From: M3007 sp031425155
GTDB lineage: Bacteria; Bacteroidota; Bacteroidia; Chitinophagales; Saprospiraceae
Direction of reading: 5' to 3'
Assembly (NCBI GenBank): GCA_031425155.1
Contig: JANPIV010000035.1
Location: 90,778 to 154,777 of the forward strand
DNA: 64,000 nt
Made by a program: the position numbers and the translations under genes. Below the pieces are notes generated by a model. That model had not been told where the DNA came from. It saw only the letters and a list, made by a program, of their open reading frames with translations, and ran no database searches. Position 1 is the stretch's first letter; each line of letters opens with the position of its first letter. Positions 16,516-26,683 of this stretch are shown here, piece by piece.

Positions 16516-17616
16516 TTAAAGCGGTTTGCCTTCCGACAAAGTTTTTAAAGCCGCTTCTACGGACTGTCGGCTGAGATCATCAGGAGCTTGTTTTTGTGCC
16601 AGTTTGGCTTGCTCGAGGGCCTTTTTCAGATCGCCGGTAGCGGAATAGCCGCGCATCAGGCCAGCATGGGTTGGCCAGGCTTCGCCATTTTTTTTATAGT
16701 TCAATTGAAAAATTTCCATGGCCTTCGCCGGATTTTTATCGGCAATAAGTTGGCGGCCATATTGGTGCATCTCCATAGGCGTTGCCTTGTCAAACGCGGT
16801 ATCCATGATTTTATCGGCTTCTGTGCCCCGGTTCAGTTTACGCAATATATCGGCTTTCAGGCGCAGATTAGTAAAAGAGGCATTGCCGCCAATGGCATCG
16901 TTGGCCCAGGTCAGGGCTTCTTCCAGGTTATAATTATGTTGCAAATAATAGTCCGCCGCCGCATTCAGGTTTTCATCATAAAAGCCAACGCTGCTCTGCA
17001 TTTCCTGGTGCATGGCGGCCATCACGGTTTTCGGGACGTCTATCCCAACGCTGAACGGGATGCGCCATTTTTCCCAAACCAACGCGATGACGCTGCCGTT
17101 TTCGGTCTGGTCAGCAAATTCGTAGGCCAGCCATTCGCGACTTTGGGGCAGGTTTTTCTGCTGGCGCACCGTCACGCGCAGCACATCTTCGCCGGGGTTG
17201 TAAAAATAACTGCCCCAGGCTCCGCTGTTTTTGGAAAAAATCAGGGTACATGAATCGGGATATACCGCGATGAAAAAACCGTATTTGCCCGCTGCCAAAG
17301 GTTTGCCTGCTATCGTCACGTCGGTGCTGAATTCCATAATGGTATTTTCGTTGGCACCGGCCCGCCACGGCGATTCTTTGGCGGTGCCAAAGCCGAGATT
17401 CTGGAAGCCATAGTGGGCAATATTCGTTCCCCAGATTTTCCCCTCGCGCCCTTTCACCCGTGGCGCATCCCAATGGATAATCATATCAGTTACCCCAATA
17501 CGTTGCGAAATACTGCTTTTGATATTGCCGCCGCTGGCGGGTAAAGAGGTCATCACCTGGGCCTGCGCAGTGAGACCGATCAGCAAAAAAATGGAAAGAA
17601 CAAGGAGGTGTTTCAT
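16516..17616 (-). CDS. Secreted DUF2911 protein with TPR-like C-terminus
   Basis: A 366-residue protein with a clear signal peptide (MKHLLVLSIFLLIGLTAQAQ). Residues 25-185 carry the DUF2911 signature: WDAPRVKGREGKIWG, PWRAGANENTIMEF, GKPLAAGKYGFF and NPGEDVLRV. Residues about 225-360 are TPR-like helices (EALTWANDAIGG, KALEQAKLAQKQAP). DUF2911 is widespread in Bacteroidota and its role is unknown; it is often found near SusC/SusD or asparagine synthase genes. Here it follows the VCBS/ASPIC lipoprotein on the same strand with a 187-base gap. Confidence 0.87.
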   Translation of the reverse strand: MKHLLVLSIFLLIGLTAQAQVMTSLPASGGNIKSSISQRIGVTDMIIHWDAPRVKGREGKIWGTNIAHYGFQNLGFGTAKESPWRAGANENTIMEFSTDVTIAGKPLAAGKYGFFIAVYPDSCTLIFSKNSGAWGSYFYNPGEDVLRVTVRQQKNLPQSREWLAYEFADQTENGSVIALVWEKWRIPFSVGIDVPKTVMAAMHQEMQSSVGFYDENLNAAADYYLQHNYNLEEALTWANDAIGGNASFTNLRLKADILRKLNRGTEADKIMDTAFDKATPMEMHQYGRQLIADKNPAKAMEIFQLNYKKNGEAWPTHAGLMRGYSATGDLKKALEQAKLAQKQAPDDLSRQSVEAALKTLSEGKPL

Positions 17617-17749
17617 CGTTATTTTTTTTAGTACATGAATAATGGGGAATGTCCGCCATACGTATGGGAAAGGGGAAATTTTTGGTTAAAAGGCTGTTTA
17701 AAGTATGTCAACGACTGTTTTCACCTACTGCATACGCTTAACGTGCCGC

Positions 17750-17797
17750 TCGCGCAGGGTTCCACCCTGTGTGGCCTATCCGACGGGCTATGCCCGC
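17750..17797. repeat. Two short G+C hairpins (REP-like)
   Basis: CAGGGT/ACCCTG with a TCC loop (17755-17769) and CGGGC/GCCCG with a TAT loop (17784-17796) occur 15 bases apart between the VCBS gene and the DUF2911 gene. They have the look of REP-type intergenic repeats. Confidence 0.45.
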
Positions 17798-17803
17798 AAA
17801 AAA

Positions 17804-20800
17804 CTACTGCCAATGCTTACCCACAACCGTTTTAATTACTTCCAATGGCCCATTATTCCGCGCCACCAGTACCCTCAGCGACCCCGCACCCGGCAGTACC
17901 GCCAAATCGCGCACACTGCCTGACAAACGTAAACCCGTTGCGCTCACCGGCAAAGATTGGAAACCGCCATGTCCGTCGCCACGCAACAGCGTCCCATAAG
18001 TCCCCAGGCAGGTACCGACTTCCGGTTTGCAACGTTCCTGATTGCCCGCCAGCAGAATATCCGCCTGCCCATCGCCGGTAAAATCGGCGACGGCGATGGC
18101 AAATACCGGCGTTTGCTGGGCGGCCCACGGCAAGGAAGCCAACTCAAATTTACCGCCGCCTTTATTCCACATCACGCTGGTTTTCAGCAAGTAAGCGTCT
18201 TTTCTAATCGCACCTGCCAATTGCTGCGGGGTGAAAACATCACTGATGGTCTGCGATTGATAGTCGCTGAATTTCAGGTATTTCTTTTTCAACATGGGCA
18301 GTTGTTTCACCAGATCGTTGCGTCCGACCAGCGGGTATGACTGGTCGCCATTGTACTGACAAAGCATGGTTTCGCTGCGGCCATTTTGATCAAAATCGCT
18401 GACGAACAACGAAAGCGGCTGCTCGGCGAAGGCTTTAAAACGGGAGTTCTCGCCCCAATTGCCCAGTACAAAATCCAGGTCGCCATCACCGTCCAGATCG
18501 GCGGACGTGAGGCAGTTCCACCAGCCGTTGGAGCTGGGCAGAGCCGCAGCTTCGCGAAGTTTACCACTTTCATTGATAAAGATCCGTACGGGTTCCCATT
18601 CGCCTACCACCACCAGATCGGGGTCGCGGTCGCCGTCCACATCGGCCCAGGCCGCATCGGTGACCATGCCCAACTGCTGCAAAGCCGGATATTGTTGCAA
18701 AGCGGGCTGGAAATGGGCATGACCGTCGTTGAGCAAAATAAACGAAGTGGGCGGCTGCCCGTAGTTACCCGGCACCAGCCGCATTCCGACAAAAAGATCA
18801 AGATCGCCGTCGCCATCCACATCGGCGGGGCGAGCGCAGGCGGTAGCGAAAGGCTTGCCGGTGGGCAGGCTCGTGGCAGAACGGGTGAAATGGCCCCGTC
18901 CGTCATTGAGATACAAGCGATCCTGTAAGGCCGCCTCGCCGGGTTCAAATTCATTGCTGCCGCTGCCTACGTACAAGTCCATATCCCGGTCATTATCCGC
19001 GTCAAAGAAAACAGCAGTGACATCTTCGCCCGCTTTATCCCGTTCAAAATCAGGCTGTTGCGTTGGCGAAAAACCGCCGCTGGCATTTTGCAAAAATAAT
19101 TTTCCGGCCTGCCCGGCTGCACCACCGGCGTAAAAGTCGGCCCGGCCATCCCCATTCACATCGGCTACTGCCAGTTCCGGGCCTTCGGCAGAATACATCC
19201 GAAAGAGCAAAGGCTCCCGGTCAAAATCAGAAAAATCGCGCTCCACATGCTGGAAACCGGGTGCTTTCTCAGCGGCAAATATGGGCGTTGGGCTTGTCTT
19301 TTTAGGGTTGGCTGGTGGTTGGATAGCATCACTTTCCCGTATTTCCAGCGTTTGATTCGCGGGTACATGTTGGCCGCGCCAGATTTTACCCGAAGGGAAA
19401 ATTACTTCCACGCTATCGGCGGTCGCGTGTTGACCCAAGCCAAAATGCAACTGGTAATCCACACAGGATTCAAAGCCACGCATGGGAGCCAGTTCCTGAA
19501 AAAGGGTCTGATTACCCAGATGTACCATGGCTTTTGCACCTACCGAAAAGGTGTTGCCGTTCGCGCCTTGCAGTTTGATTTTCAGCCAGTTAGCCTGTCC
19601 ATTTGTTTCATTTCGATAAATAAAACAGGGCATATCCACATTGTTGACCACCAGATCGAGGTCGCCGTCATTGTCCAGATCGGCGTACGCGGAACCATTG
19701 GAAAAAGATGGTTGACCCAGGCCCCAGGCAGTAGCCACGTTTTCAAATTCCAGTTCGCCCGTGCCTTTATTTTTAAAAAGATAATTGGGTAACGGCTGCG
19801 AGGGCATGGCATCAATCAGTTTTTTGATGCCCGCACCGGGATTTTCGCGCAGCAGCTTGGATACGACACTGGGATCGGAATAAAAGTTGAGGTAGTCCTG
19901 ATCGAGCAGGTCTTTACCGATGCCATTGGCGACAAAAATATCCTTCCAACCGTCATTATCGAAGTCGGCGAGCAGGGCACCCCAGCTCCAGTCTGTGGCC
20001 CATGTACCCGCCTGGCGACCCACTTCGGAGAAGGTGCCATCGCCATTATTGCGTTGCAGCACATTCCGGCCAAATTGCCGATGGTAGCCCATTTGCAGTG
20101 CATTCTGATAAGTATTCCAGTTATCAAAAGCGGCTTTGGTCTTGTAACGCTTTTCATCGGGCGGCGTCATTTCGGTGACAAAAATCTCCGGGAAACCATC
20201 GTTGTTCAAGTCGGCCATGTCTGCCCCCATCGAGCCTTTACTGATCTCCGGGATGCTTTTTTCCAGGATTTCCTCGAAAGTGCCATCGCCACGGTTGTGG
20301 TATAAATAATCGCGCTCGAAAAAATCATTGGAAATGAACAGGTCCGGCCAGCCATCCTGGTCATAGTCGCCCACCGTGACGCCGAGACCGAAACCAATGG
20401 CCGAGGAGTAAATGCCGGAGGAGGAGGAGACGTCCAAAAAGTGCGTTCTGTCATTTCTCAGCAACCGATTTCCACCATCCGGGTCAGCTAACTGCCGCTG
20501 ACCGGGGCGGTAGTCGTAGCCACCTACGCTGCGCAGGGAATTATTTAGCAAATAACAATCGAGGTCACCATCGCGGTCATAATCAAAGAAAGCGGAGTGG
20601 GTGCTGAGGCCCGTGTAGTCGAGGCCCCAAACTTTGGCTTCTTCGCGGAAAGTGGGCAGCCCCGCAGAACCATTATTAATAAACAACTCATTATATCGCC
20701 GTTCGCCGCCCGGCGCACCGGATTTGCAGATATAAATATCCAGCCAGCCATCGCCATTTACGTCGGCAAGGGCAACTCCGGCAGTCCAGACGTTTTTGGT

Positions 20801-21136
20801 AGTCAGACCAGCGGCTTCGGTGACGTCTTCAAATTGAAAGTTGCCACGATTCAGGTAAAGGCGGTTGGAGACCATGTTGCCGCAGAAAAACAGGTCGGGC
20901 AGCCCGTCGTTGTTCACATCACCGACGGCCACCCCACCGCCATTGTAGAAATTGCGGAACAGGTAGCAGTTGAAAGTATCCGAGTAGGGCAGGTCGTTGC
21001 GGAACTGAACGCCTGTTTGTTCGGCGGATAAAAGCGTGAAGCGTTGGCTGGCAGTCACCGATTTTGGAGCCGTTTTGCCGCAGGCAAACAGCAAAAGTAT
21101 TAGTAGGGAGCACCAACCGAGGGATCGAAAAGACAT
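17804..21136 (-). CDS. VCBS/FG-GAP repeat outer-membrane lipoprotein with ASPIC/UnbV domain
   Basis: A 1110-residue protein with a lipoprotein signal (LLILLLFAC, Cys19). Repeated calcium-binding-like FG-GAP/VCBS motifs run through it, such as VGDVNNDGLPDLFF, DVNGDGWLDIYI, DYDQDGWPDLFI and DLNNDGFPEIFV, forming one or two beta-propellers, with an ASPIC/UnbV domain in the middle (NWLKIKLQGANGNTFSVGAK to DSVEVIFPSGKIW). In Bacteroidota such lipoproteins commonly follow susC/susD genes, as here, and are thought to bind polymers at the surface. It follows the small lipoprotein gene by 27 bases, so those two are likely co-transcribed. Confidence 0.9.
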   Translation of the reverse strand: MSFRSLGWCSLLILLLFACGKTAPKSVTASQRFTLLSAEQTGVQFRNDLPYSDTFNCYLFRNFYNGGGVAVGDVNNDGLPDLFFCGNMVSNRLYLNRGNFQFEDVTEAAGLTTKNVWTAGVALADVNGDGWLDIYICKSGAPGGERRYNELFINNGSAGLPTFREEAKVWGLDYTGLSTHSAFFDYDRDGDLDCYLLNNSLRSVGGYDYRPGQRQLADPDGGNRLLRNDRTHFLDVSSSSGIYSSAIGFGLGVTVGDYDQDGWPDLFISNDFFERDYLYHNRGDGTFEEILEKSIPEISKGSMGADMADLNNDGFPEIFVTEMTPPDEKRYKTKAAFDNWNTYQNALQMGYHRQFGRNVLQRNNGDGTFSEVGRQAGTWATDWSWGALLADFDNDGWKDIFVANGIGKDLLDQDYLNFYSDPSVVSKLLRENPGAGIKKLIDAMPSQPLPNYLFKNKGTGELEFENVATAWGLGQPSFSNGSAYADLDNDGDLDLVVNNVDMPCFIYRNETNGQANWLKIKLQGANGNTFSVGAKAMVHLGNQTLFQELAPMRGFESCVDYQLHFGLGQHATADSVEVIFPSGKIWRGQHVPANQTLEIRESDAIQPPANPKKTSPTPIFAAEKAPGFQHVERDFSDFDREPLLFRMYSAEGPELAVADVNGDGRADFYAGGAAGQAGKLFLQNASGGFSPTQQPDFERDKAGEDVTAVFFDADNDRDMDLYVGSGSNEFEPGEAALQDRLYLNDGRGHFTRSATSLPTGKPFATACARPADVDGDGDLDLFVGMRLVPGNYGQPPTSFILLNDGHAHFQPALQQYPALQQLGMVTDAAWADVDGDRDPDLVVVGEWEPVRIFINESGKLREAAALPSSNGWWNCLTSADLDGDGDLDFVLGNWGENSRFKAFAEQPLSLFVSDFDQNGRSETMLCQYNGDQSYPLVGRNDLVKQLPMLKKKYLKFSDYQSQTISDVFTPQQLAGAIRKDAYLLKTSVMWNKGGGKFELASLPWAAQQTPVFAIAVADFTGDGQADILLAGNQERCKPEVGTCLGTYGTLLRGDGHGGFQSLPVSATGLRLSGSVRDLAVLPGAGSLRVLVARNNGPLEVIKTVVGKHWQ

Positions 21137-21163
21137 AGTGTCAAAGGTAGAAATAGCGGTTGG

Positions 21164-21775
21164 CTATTTTGCCGGTTTTTCCCAGACCGGGCGCGGTCCG
21201 GTGGGCTGGCCGACAGAGGGATTAACTTTGGGTTGCACCGAAATATCGGTGATGTCCACGCGTAGTCGTCGCTCATCGAGGATACGCATAGTAATTTCAC
21301 GGTTGCCATTCACTTTGGCCCAAAATGGTCGGCCTTTGTCGTTGCGTTGTTTGATAAAACCGGGGCCGTACCATTTTTCCAGGATGGCTAAGGCGTCGGG
21401 TACCAGATTTTCAGCATAGTATTCTTTGTTCCAGGGGGCCCAGGTTTGGTAGTTCATCCAGACTTTCATGTTGTAAATTTTATCGTCATTAAAGTCGGGA
21501 TAGAAATTCACGTCAATGGGCTGGCGATAGCCTGGCATGACGTAGAGTACTGAGGTGTTCTCCGCGCCATTGGTGACCAGGCCTTGTTGGTTCATTTCAT
21601 GACAATGGACATAAAATTCTGAGCGGGGCATGCCGAAATACAGACCCATAAAGATGCTATCGTGGCGGATGCCGCTGGCCAACTCCTGCTGACGCAGGGT
21701 GGCGTAGTCCTTTTCACAGGCCAGGATAGTGGTCATTGATAACGCGAAAACGAAGATAAAAAAACGAAGATTCAT
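21164..21775 (-). CDS. Small lipoprotein linked to SusC/SusD and VCBS genes, function unknown
   Basis: I choose the ATG at 21775 because it opens directly on a lipoprotein signal (MNLRFFIFVFALSMTTILAC, Cys20); the 35 codons upstream in frame run across a terminator and are unlikely to be translated. The mature protein (about 180 residues) contains GLYFGMPRSEFYVHCHEMNQ, then VLYVMPGYRQPIDVNFYPDF and LEKWYGPGF. I do not recognise a named domain, though I recall similar proteins beside SusD/VCBS genes. It is likely exported to the outer membrane and co-transcribed with the VCBS lipoprotein 27 bases downstream. Confidence 0.72.
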   Translation of the reverse strand: MNLRFFIFVFALSMTTILACEKDYATLRQQELASGIRHDSIFMGLYFGMPRSEFYVHCHEMNQQGLVTNGAENTSVLYVMPGYRQPIDVNFYPDFNDDKIYNMKVWMNYQTWAPWNKEYYAENLVPDALAILEKWYGPGFIKQRNDKGRPFWAKVNGNREITMRILDERRLRVDITDISVQPKVNPSVGQPTGPRPVWEKPAK

Positions 21776-21796
21776 CTTGATTGAATTTTGTTTTGA

Positions 21797-21834
21797 ACCA
21801 CAAAGAAAAAGAGCAAGCGGGAAATCCCGCTTGC
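21797..21834 (-). terminator. Intrinsic terminator after susD
   Basis: A 10-bp perfect stem (GCAAGCGGGA with TCCCGCTTGC, 21813-21834) with a two-base loop is followed on the minus strand by a T-rich tract. It lies between the susD stop codon and the small lipoprotein gene, so susCD transcripts probably end or are attenuated here. Confidence 0.75.
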
Positions 21835-21918
21835 CCTTTCTTACAAAATCAGGTAGAATGGATGAGAGTGGCCCTAACAATGCGAAATGTGATGTTAAGG
21901 TACTATCAGCCAGAACTA

Positions 21919-23472
21919 TTAATACCCTGGATTTTGCCGCAACTGATTATTCACGTTGAGCTGCGGACCTGGAATTGGCCACAGTTCTTTGTTTTCGTCC
22001 GAACCCGGCATGAAATCGGTCGGATTGCCATAGACCCCGAAACGAATCAAATCCTGACGGCGTACACCTTCGTAAAACATTTCCCGGCCACGCTCATCCA
22101 ACAGGTTTTGAGCGGTCAGCGAAGTGAACGGCGAATTTTTCAGCGAGCGTTCGCGAACTTGGTTAACCAGGGTCAGTGCCACGGCGTCCGATGGATTGAT
22201 GCGCCACAGGGCTTCAGCTTTAGTCAACAAAATGTCGGCATAGCGGAAAAGCGGCATATCATTGCTCAGGTTGGCGGTAGCGCCAGACTTGAACTCGTAT
22301 TTACCGATCCGTACACCTGCCTGACGCAGGGCAAACGGGAAATGCTCATTGATTTCCGGGGTGAAGTTTACCTGTGGACCGTCCGGATCGGCGGCTTCGA
22401 CGGCGGCATCCAGGATCGGCGTGATCCCATCGGATGCAAACTGTGGGCCTACCACGAAGTTGATTTTCCGGGAATCGTTGTCATCGTGCAGGTTGTAAAA
22501 ATCCTGTAGCGAGCAATAGCCGTTCCAGGGTTGCTCCCTCAGGTTGTAGGTCAACTGCGAACCATAGTGCAGGGTCATCTGTGCAATGTTCTGTCCTTGT
22601 GCGAACACTTCGTCGAACGGCACGGCCAAAATGAACTCCTTGGTGGTCGGGAAGCCGTTGTTGTTGACGAAGTTGGCCCGGTAGGAAGGCTCCAGCGAGA
22701 AAATGCCGGCCGCGATGATTTCATCGGCCGCTGCGGCTGCTTCGGCCCACTTGGCCGAACCTGTATAAACTTCTGCATTCAGGTACAGCTTAGCCTGCAT
22801 GGCCTTGCCCGCCCAGTAGTTCATCCGACCGTAGGTAGTGCCGTCATTGGATTTCGACAGGAGCGGTACTGCTGCGCGCAGTTCGGACTCCACGAAGTTG
22901 TAGATTGCAGTGCGCGTCTCGGTCGGCGGTTTGAAACCTTCCGGTACGTCGAAAGAGATGACGAGCGGTACGTTGCCGAATGTATCCATCAACCAGTAAT
23001 AGTACATGGCCCGCAATACCCGCAGCTCGCCGATGAACTTATCGGCCAGGGCGCCGTCCACACTGCCCGCGTCTTTCAACGTGGTGAACTGGGCGATCAG
23101 GCGGTTACAGGTTGCCACGCCACCGTACAAGAAACCCCAGGCGTTATTGATGTTGGGATCGCCCGGCTTGAAATCGTGCCGATGGGCATTGACCCACTGG
23201 CCGCCGTCACCCCAGTCCGCACCGCGGGTCGGGATCATCGCTTCGTCGGAAGAGACCTCCTGAACGGAGAAATAGGAACCGTGGTTGCCCAAAGCATACA
23301 GACCAGTGTAAGCAGCACCGAGTGCAGCGATGAACTCCTCTTCCGTTTTCAGAAAGTTGTCGTCCGTCACCGTATCGTACAGCTTCTCATCCAGGTCGGT
23401 ACAGGAATTGTTGAAGGTTGCCAAAAAAAGCATTGGCAGCATCAACTTCCCAAACAGAGATAATTTTTTCAT
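21919..23472 (-). CDS. SusD/RagB-family nutrient-binding outer-membrane lipoprotein
   Basis: A 517-residue SusD-like protein with a lipoprotein-type signal ending at Cys24 (ATFNNSCTDLDE). N-terminal features AAYTGLYAL and NRLIAQF, the TPR-containing helical core (GELRVLRAMYYYWLMDTFGNVPLV) and the C-terminal block (FRYADILLTKAEALWR, RGREMFYEGVRRQDLIRFG) are diagnostic. SusD forms the lid over a SusC channel and captures the glycan or peptide substrate at the cell surface. It starts 33 bases after the susC stop codon, so they form one operon. The ligand is unknown since no glycosidase is linked. Confidence 0.94.
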   Translation of the reverse strand: MKKLSLFGKLMLPMLFLATFNNSCTDLDEKLYDTVTDDNFLKTEEEFIAALGAAYTGLYALGNHGSYFSVQEVSSDEAMIPTRGADWGDGGQWVNAHRHDFKPGDPNINNAWGFLYGGVATCNRLIAQFTTLKDAGSVDGALADKFIGELRVLRAMYYYWLMDTFGNVPLVISFDVPEGFKPPTETRTAIYNFVESELRAAVPLLSKSNDGTTYGRMNYWAGKAMQAKLYLNAEVYTGSAKWAEAAAAADEIIAAGIFSLEPSYRANFVNNNGFPTTKEFILAVPFDEVFAQGQNIAQMTLHYGSQLTYNLREQPWNGYCSLQDFYNLHDDNDSRKINFVVGPQFASDGITPILDAAVEAADPDGPQVNFTPEINEHFPFALRQAGVRIGKYEFKSGATANLSNDMPLFRYADILLTKAEALWRINPSDAVALTLVNQVRERSLKNSPFTSLTAQNLLDERGREMFYEGVRRQDLIRFGVYGNPTDFMPGSDENKELWPIPGPQLNVNNQLRQNPGY

Positions 23473-23505
23473 AAAAGTAAAAAGTTTTGAATTGTTTGTA
23501 ATGTC

Positions 23506-26493
23506 TTAGAATCCAAAGTTGACACCGAAAGAAACCGTGCGGGCCAGGAAATAGGTGCTGCGACGGTCAATGCCGGGAGCCAGAGGATTGAGGCCACCGG
23601 TACGTCCACCATTGTCCACTGCACCGCTGTCACCAATCCGTTGCTCTGGGTCCACGCCGCTATAGTCGGTAATGGTGAACAGATTCTGTCCGCTCACGTA
23701 CACCCGGGCTTTGGTAAACCAGCTGTTGCTGGGCAGGGTGAAATTATAGCCCAAAGTCGCGTTGTCCAGGCGCACAAAAGTGGCATTTTCCACGTGGGTG
23801 TCGTCAAAACGGCTTTTTGCCTTCAGGTCCGGATTGTAGTATTTGGTATCCACTTTGTTCCAGGTTGTAGCACCCGGGTCGGCATTTTCAAAAAACACCC
23901 GGTATTCATTGACCAGATCGTGGCCAAATACACCTCGCAACAGGAAATTAAGGTCAAAGTTGCCAAAAACGAAAGTATTGCTGAAACCAAGTTCGAACTT
24001 GGGTGTACCATTGCCCAGCAAGGTTTGATCCTTACCAAATTGTTCGATGGTGGACTGGTTTACTACGCCATCACCGTCCAGATCTTTGTACTTGATACTG
24101 CCGTCGACATTGATGCTTTCCCGAACGGGTCCCCATAATTGGCCCAGGCTGGCACCATTATACAGAATGGTATAATACACATCATTCTGGCCAGGCGCAC
24201 CAGCATTGGCATAGCGCAGCGTATCGCCGGTTTCGTTAAAATCTTCCAAAGTGCTCCGGGTGGTGCTGAAGATCAGGCCTGGCGACCATTTGAAGCGTTC
24301 GCCGCCAAATACATCGTTCGCAAACAGGGAGGCTTCAAAGCCATTGGTGCGGATCGAAGCCACGTTATCAAACGTGGTGGTAGCGAAGTTCGGCGGCTGT
24401 GGCACGGTCAGGGCGATGATCAGACCTTCGGTGTTCCGGTTGTAATAGTCGAGCGAGCCAGTGAATTTGTACTGGCTGAATGCATAGTCCAAACCAACGT
24501 TAAATTCGCCTTTTTCTTCCCAGCGCAGACCCGGGTTCGGGTTCTGGTTCGGGCCATAGCTCGGTACGAAATTGCCATTATAAAAGAATTGCGGTCCTTG
24601 TACATAAGTACGGCGATACAGCGAGTTGCGATCCGGTTGTGTACCGGTCACACCGTAGCCAGCGCGCAGTTTCAATTGATTTACGCCATTCATGTCGGCA
24701 AATTTCGTCACGTCGGCACCGGCACTGATGAATGGGAACAAGCCCCATTTGTTGTCCGGACCGAAACGCGTGGAACCTTCGCGACGTACACCACCAGCGA
24801 CAAAGAACTTATCGTTGATGTTAACTGTGGCGCGGCCAAAGAAAGCGATCAGGCGATTTTCGTTTTTGTAGCTGCCAATCTGGGTCAAACCGCGGCTGTT
24901 TTCCAAGAAAGCGCCCAGGTTCTGAGCACCAAATTCGTTGGAAATGATATTACCCGCATTCACGTTAAACCCTTGATTGTTAAACTGCTGGAAGGAGTAA
25001 CCGCCCAATAGTTTGAAGGTGCTGGACTGGCTGAACTTGAGGGTGTACTCGCCGGTCATTTCCAGGGTATTGGTGGTTCCACTGGCAGTATTCTGGATGC
25101 CTGCGCCATTGCGACCGGCGCCCCGGTACTTGCTCTGTTTGCTGTAAAACTCTGTGTTGTTGAAGCTGTAGCGCTCCTGAGCAACCGTCACCCCGGCGAC
25201 TAAACCGTCGAGGAGGGTGTACTCGGCGCGGGCACTGCCCAACAGGCGGGTACCTTCCCCCTGATTGGTGTTCTGCTCAATCATAGCCACCGGGTTGAAG
25301 AAGTCGAACGAAGCGTTCTCTACATAACCACCATTGACATTGGTCGGATCAGTGGAGTAGATACCCGAGGTCGGATTCTGCAGCACCGCATAACGGAATG
25401 CTTCCGGGAAACCGAAGGAACCGTCAACCGTAGTGATAGCCAGGTTACCATTGATGTTCAGGCGGTTGTTCATCGCCTTTTGGTAGAAGTTCAGACCGCC
25501 GTTGTAGCGTTTGAAGCCCGAACCGCGCAGGATACCGTCCACATCGCGATAGTTGAACGAGGCACGGTAGCCACCGTTGCCTACGCCGCCCGACAAGCTC
25601 AGGTTATGCACCTGCGATACGCCGGATTGCGTGATGGCATCGAACCAGTCCGTGTCCGTGCCACCAGGGCCGTCGGCGGGCGTGAAATCCGTACCGCCAG
25701 TAGCGATAAAGTCTTCCGAGCTCAGCACTTTGTAGCGTTTTCCTACCTGGTCAACGGCCACGAAAGCGTTGTAATCAACCACCGTGCGACCGGCGGAACC
25801 TTTCTTGGTGGTAATCAACACGACCCCAGCCGAGGCACGTGTACCGTAAATAGCCGCCGCCGAACCGTCTTTCAACACGTCGAAGGTCTCGATGTCGTTC
25901 GGGTCAATCAGGCCAATGCTGACACCTGGAATACCGTCCACTACAATCAGCGGGGCGGCATTCGACAAAGAAGACAGGCCACGGAGACGGATCGAGAACT
26001 CACCGTTGGGGTCAGAACCCGGACGTGATACGCTCACGCCGGCTATTTTTCCCTGGATCAGTTGCGATGCGCTGGAAATGTTACCCTTGTTGAAGTCTTC
26101 CTTCTTCAGGGAAGCCACCGCACTGGTCACCTCTTTGGACTTTACCGTACCATAACCAACGACGACCACTTCATCCAGCACAGAGCCGGGCTTCATGGCT
26201 ACTTCCACAACGTTGGAAGCACTGAGGTCAATCACCTGCTCGGTATAGCCCGTGTACGCAAAACGCAATTGCGTGCTGCCTTCCGGAACTTCAACTGAGA
26301 AGTTGCCGTCAATATCCGTAGAGGCGCCGCGCGTCGTGCCGACCACCGATACGGTTGCACCAATAAGGCCTTCGCTGCTCTCAGCATCGGTTACCTTACC
26401 TTTCACGGTGCGTTGTGCCAAAGCAGCATTGCTGAGTAGCAGCAAAACTGCCATCAGGAAGCCACATTTGGAAAATGTGTGCAAAAACTTCAT
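23506..26493 (-). CDS. SusC/RagA-family TonB-linked outer-membrane transporter
   Basis: A 995-residue TonB-dependent channel: signal peptide (to AALAQR), carboxypeptidase-regulatory-like domain (VKGKVTDAESSEGLIGATV, about 27-110), plug domain with VVVGYGTVKSKEVTSAVASL and LRGLSSLSNAAPLIVVDG (about 110-230), and a 22-strand barrel to the C-terminal aromatic residue (TVSFGVNFGF). TonB energy opens the plug so that substrate captured by SusD passes into the periplasm. It is the first gene of the susCD operon and is divergent from the agmatine deiminase gene across a 377-base spacer. Confidence 0.95.
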   Translation of the reverse strand: MKFLHTFSKCGFLMAVLLLLSNAALAQRTVKGKVTDAESSEGLIGATVSVVGTTRGASTDIDGNFSVEVPEGSTQLRFAYTGYTEQVIDLSASNVVEVAMKPGSVLDEVVVVGYGTVKSKEVTSAVASLKKEDFNKGNISSASQLIQGKIAGVSVSRPGSDPNGEFSIRLRGLSSLSNAAPLIVVDGIPGVSIGLIDPNDIETFDVLKDGSAAAIYGTRASAGVVLITTKKGSAGRTVVDYNAFVAVDQVGKRYKVLSSEDFIATGGTDFTPADGPGGTDTDWFDAITQSGVSQVHNLSLSGGVGNGGYRASFNYRDVDGILRGSGFKRYNGGLNFYQKAMNNRLNINGNLAITTVDGSFGFPEAFRYAVLQNPTSGIYSTDPTNVNGGYVENASFDFFNPVAMIEQNTNQGEGTRLLGSARAEYTLLDGLVAGVTVAQERYSFNNTEFYSKQSKYRGAGRNGAGIQNTASGTTNTLEMTGEYTLKFSQSSTFKLLGGYSFQQFNNQGFNVNAGNIISNEFGAQNLGAFLENSRGLTQIGSYKNENRLIAFFGRATVNINDKFFVAGGVRREGSTRFGPDNKWGLFPFISAGADVTKFADMNGVNQLKLRAGYGVTGTQPDRNSLYRRTYVQGPQFFYNGNFVPSYGPNQNPNPGLRWEEKGEFNVGLDYAFSQYKFTGSLDYYNRNTEGLIIALTVPQPPNFATTTFDNVASIRTNGFEASLFANDVFGGERFKWSPGLIFSTTRSTLEDFNETGDTLRYANAGAPGQNDVYYTILYNGASLGQLWGPVRESINVDGSIKYKDLDGDGVVNQSTIEQFGKDQTLLGNGTPKFELGFSNTFVFGNFDLNFLLRGVFGHDLVNEYRVFFENADPGATTWNKVDTKYYNPDLKAKSRFDDTHVENATFVRLDNATLGYNFTLPSNSWFTKARVYVSGQNLFTITDYSGVDPEQRIGDSGAVDNGGRTGGLNPLAPGIDRRSTYFLARTVSFGVNFGF

Positions 26494-26683
26494 ACGAGAA
26501 TGAGTTTAGTTTAGTGAAAAAAATCCTATTTCACAAAGTGTGAAAGCCAACAATGAGGGTTCTTCGGGAGGGGCGATTAATCCGTGCAACTCATTCATAT
26601 TGAATAAGTAAACAGGATAAAATTTGGCAGGACGGCGGGCAGCAATCGGCAATAGTACGTGTGGTTAGTACGCTTAGAAGCGG

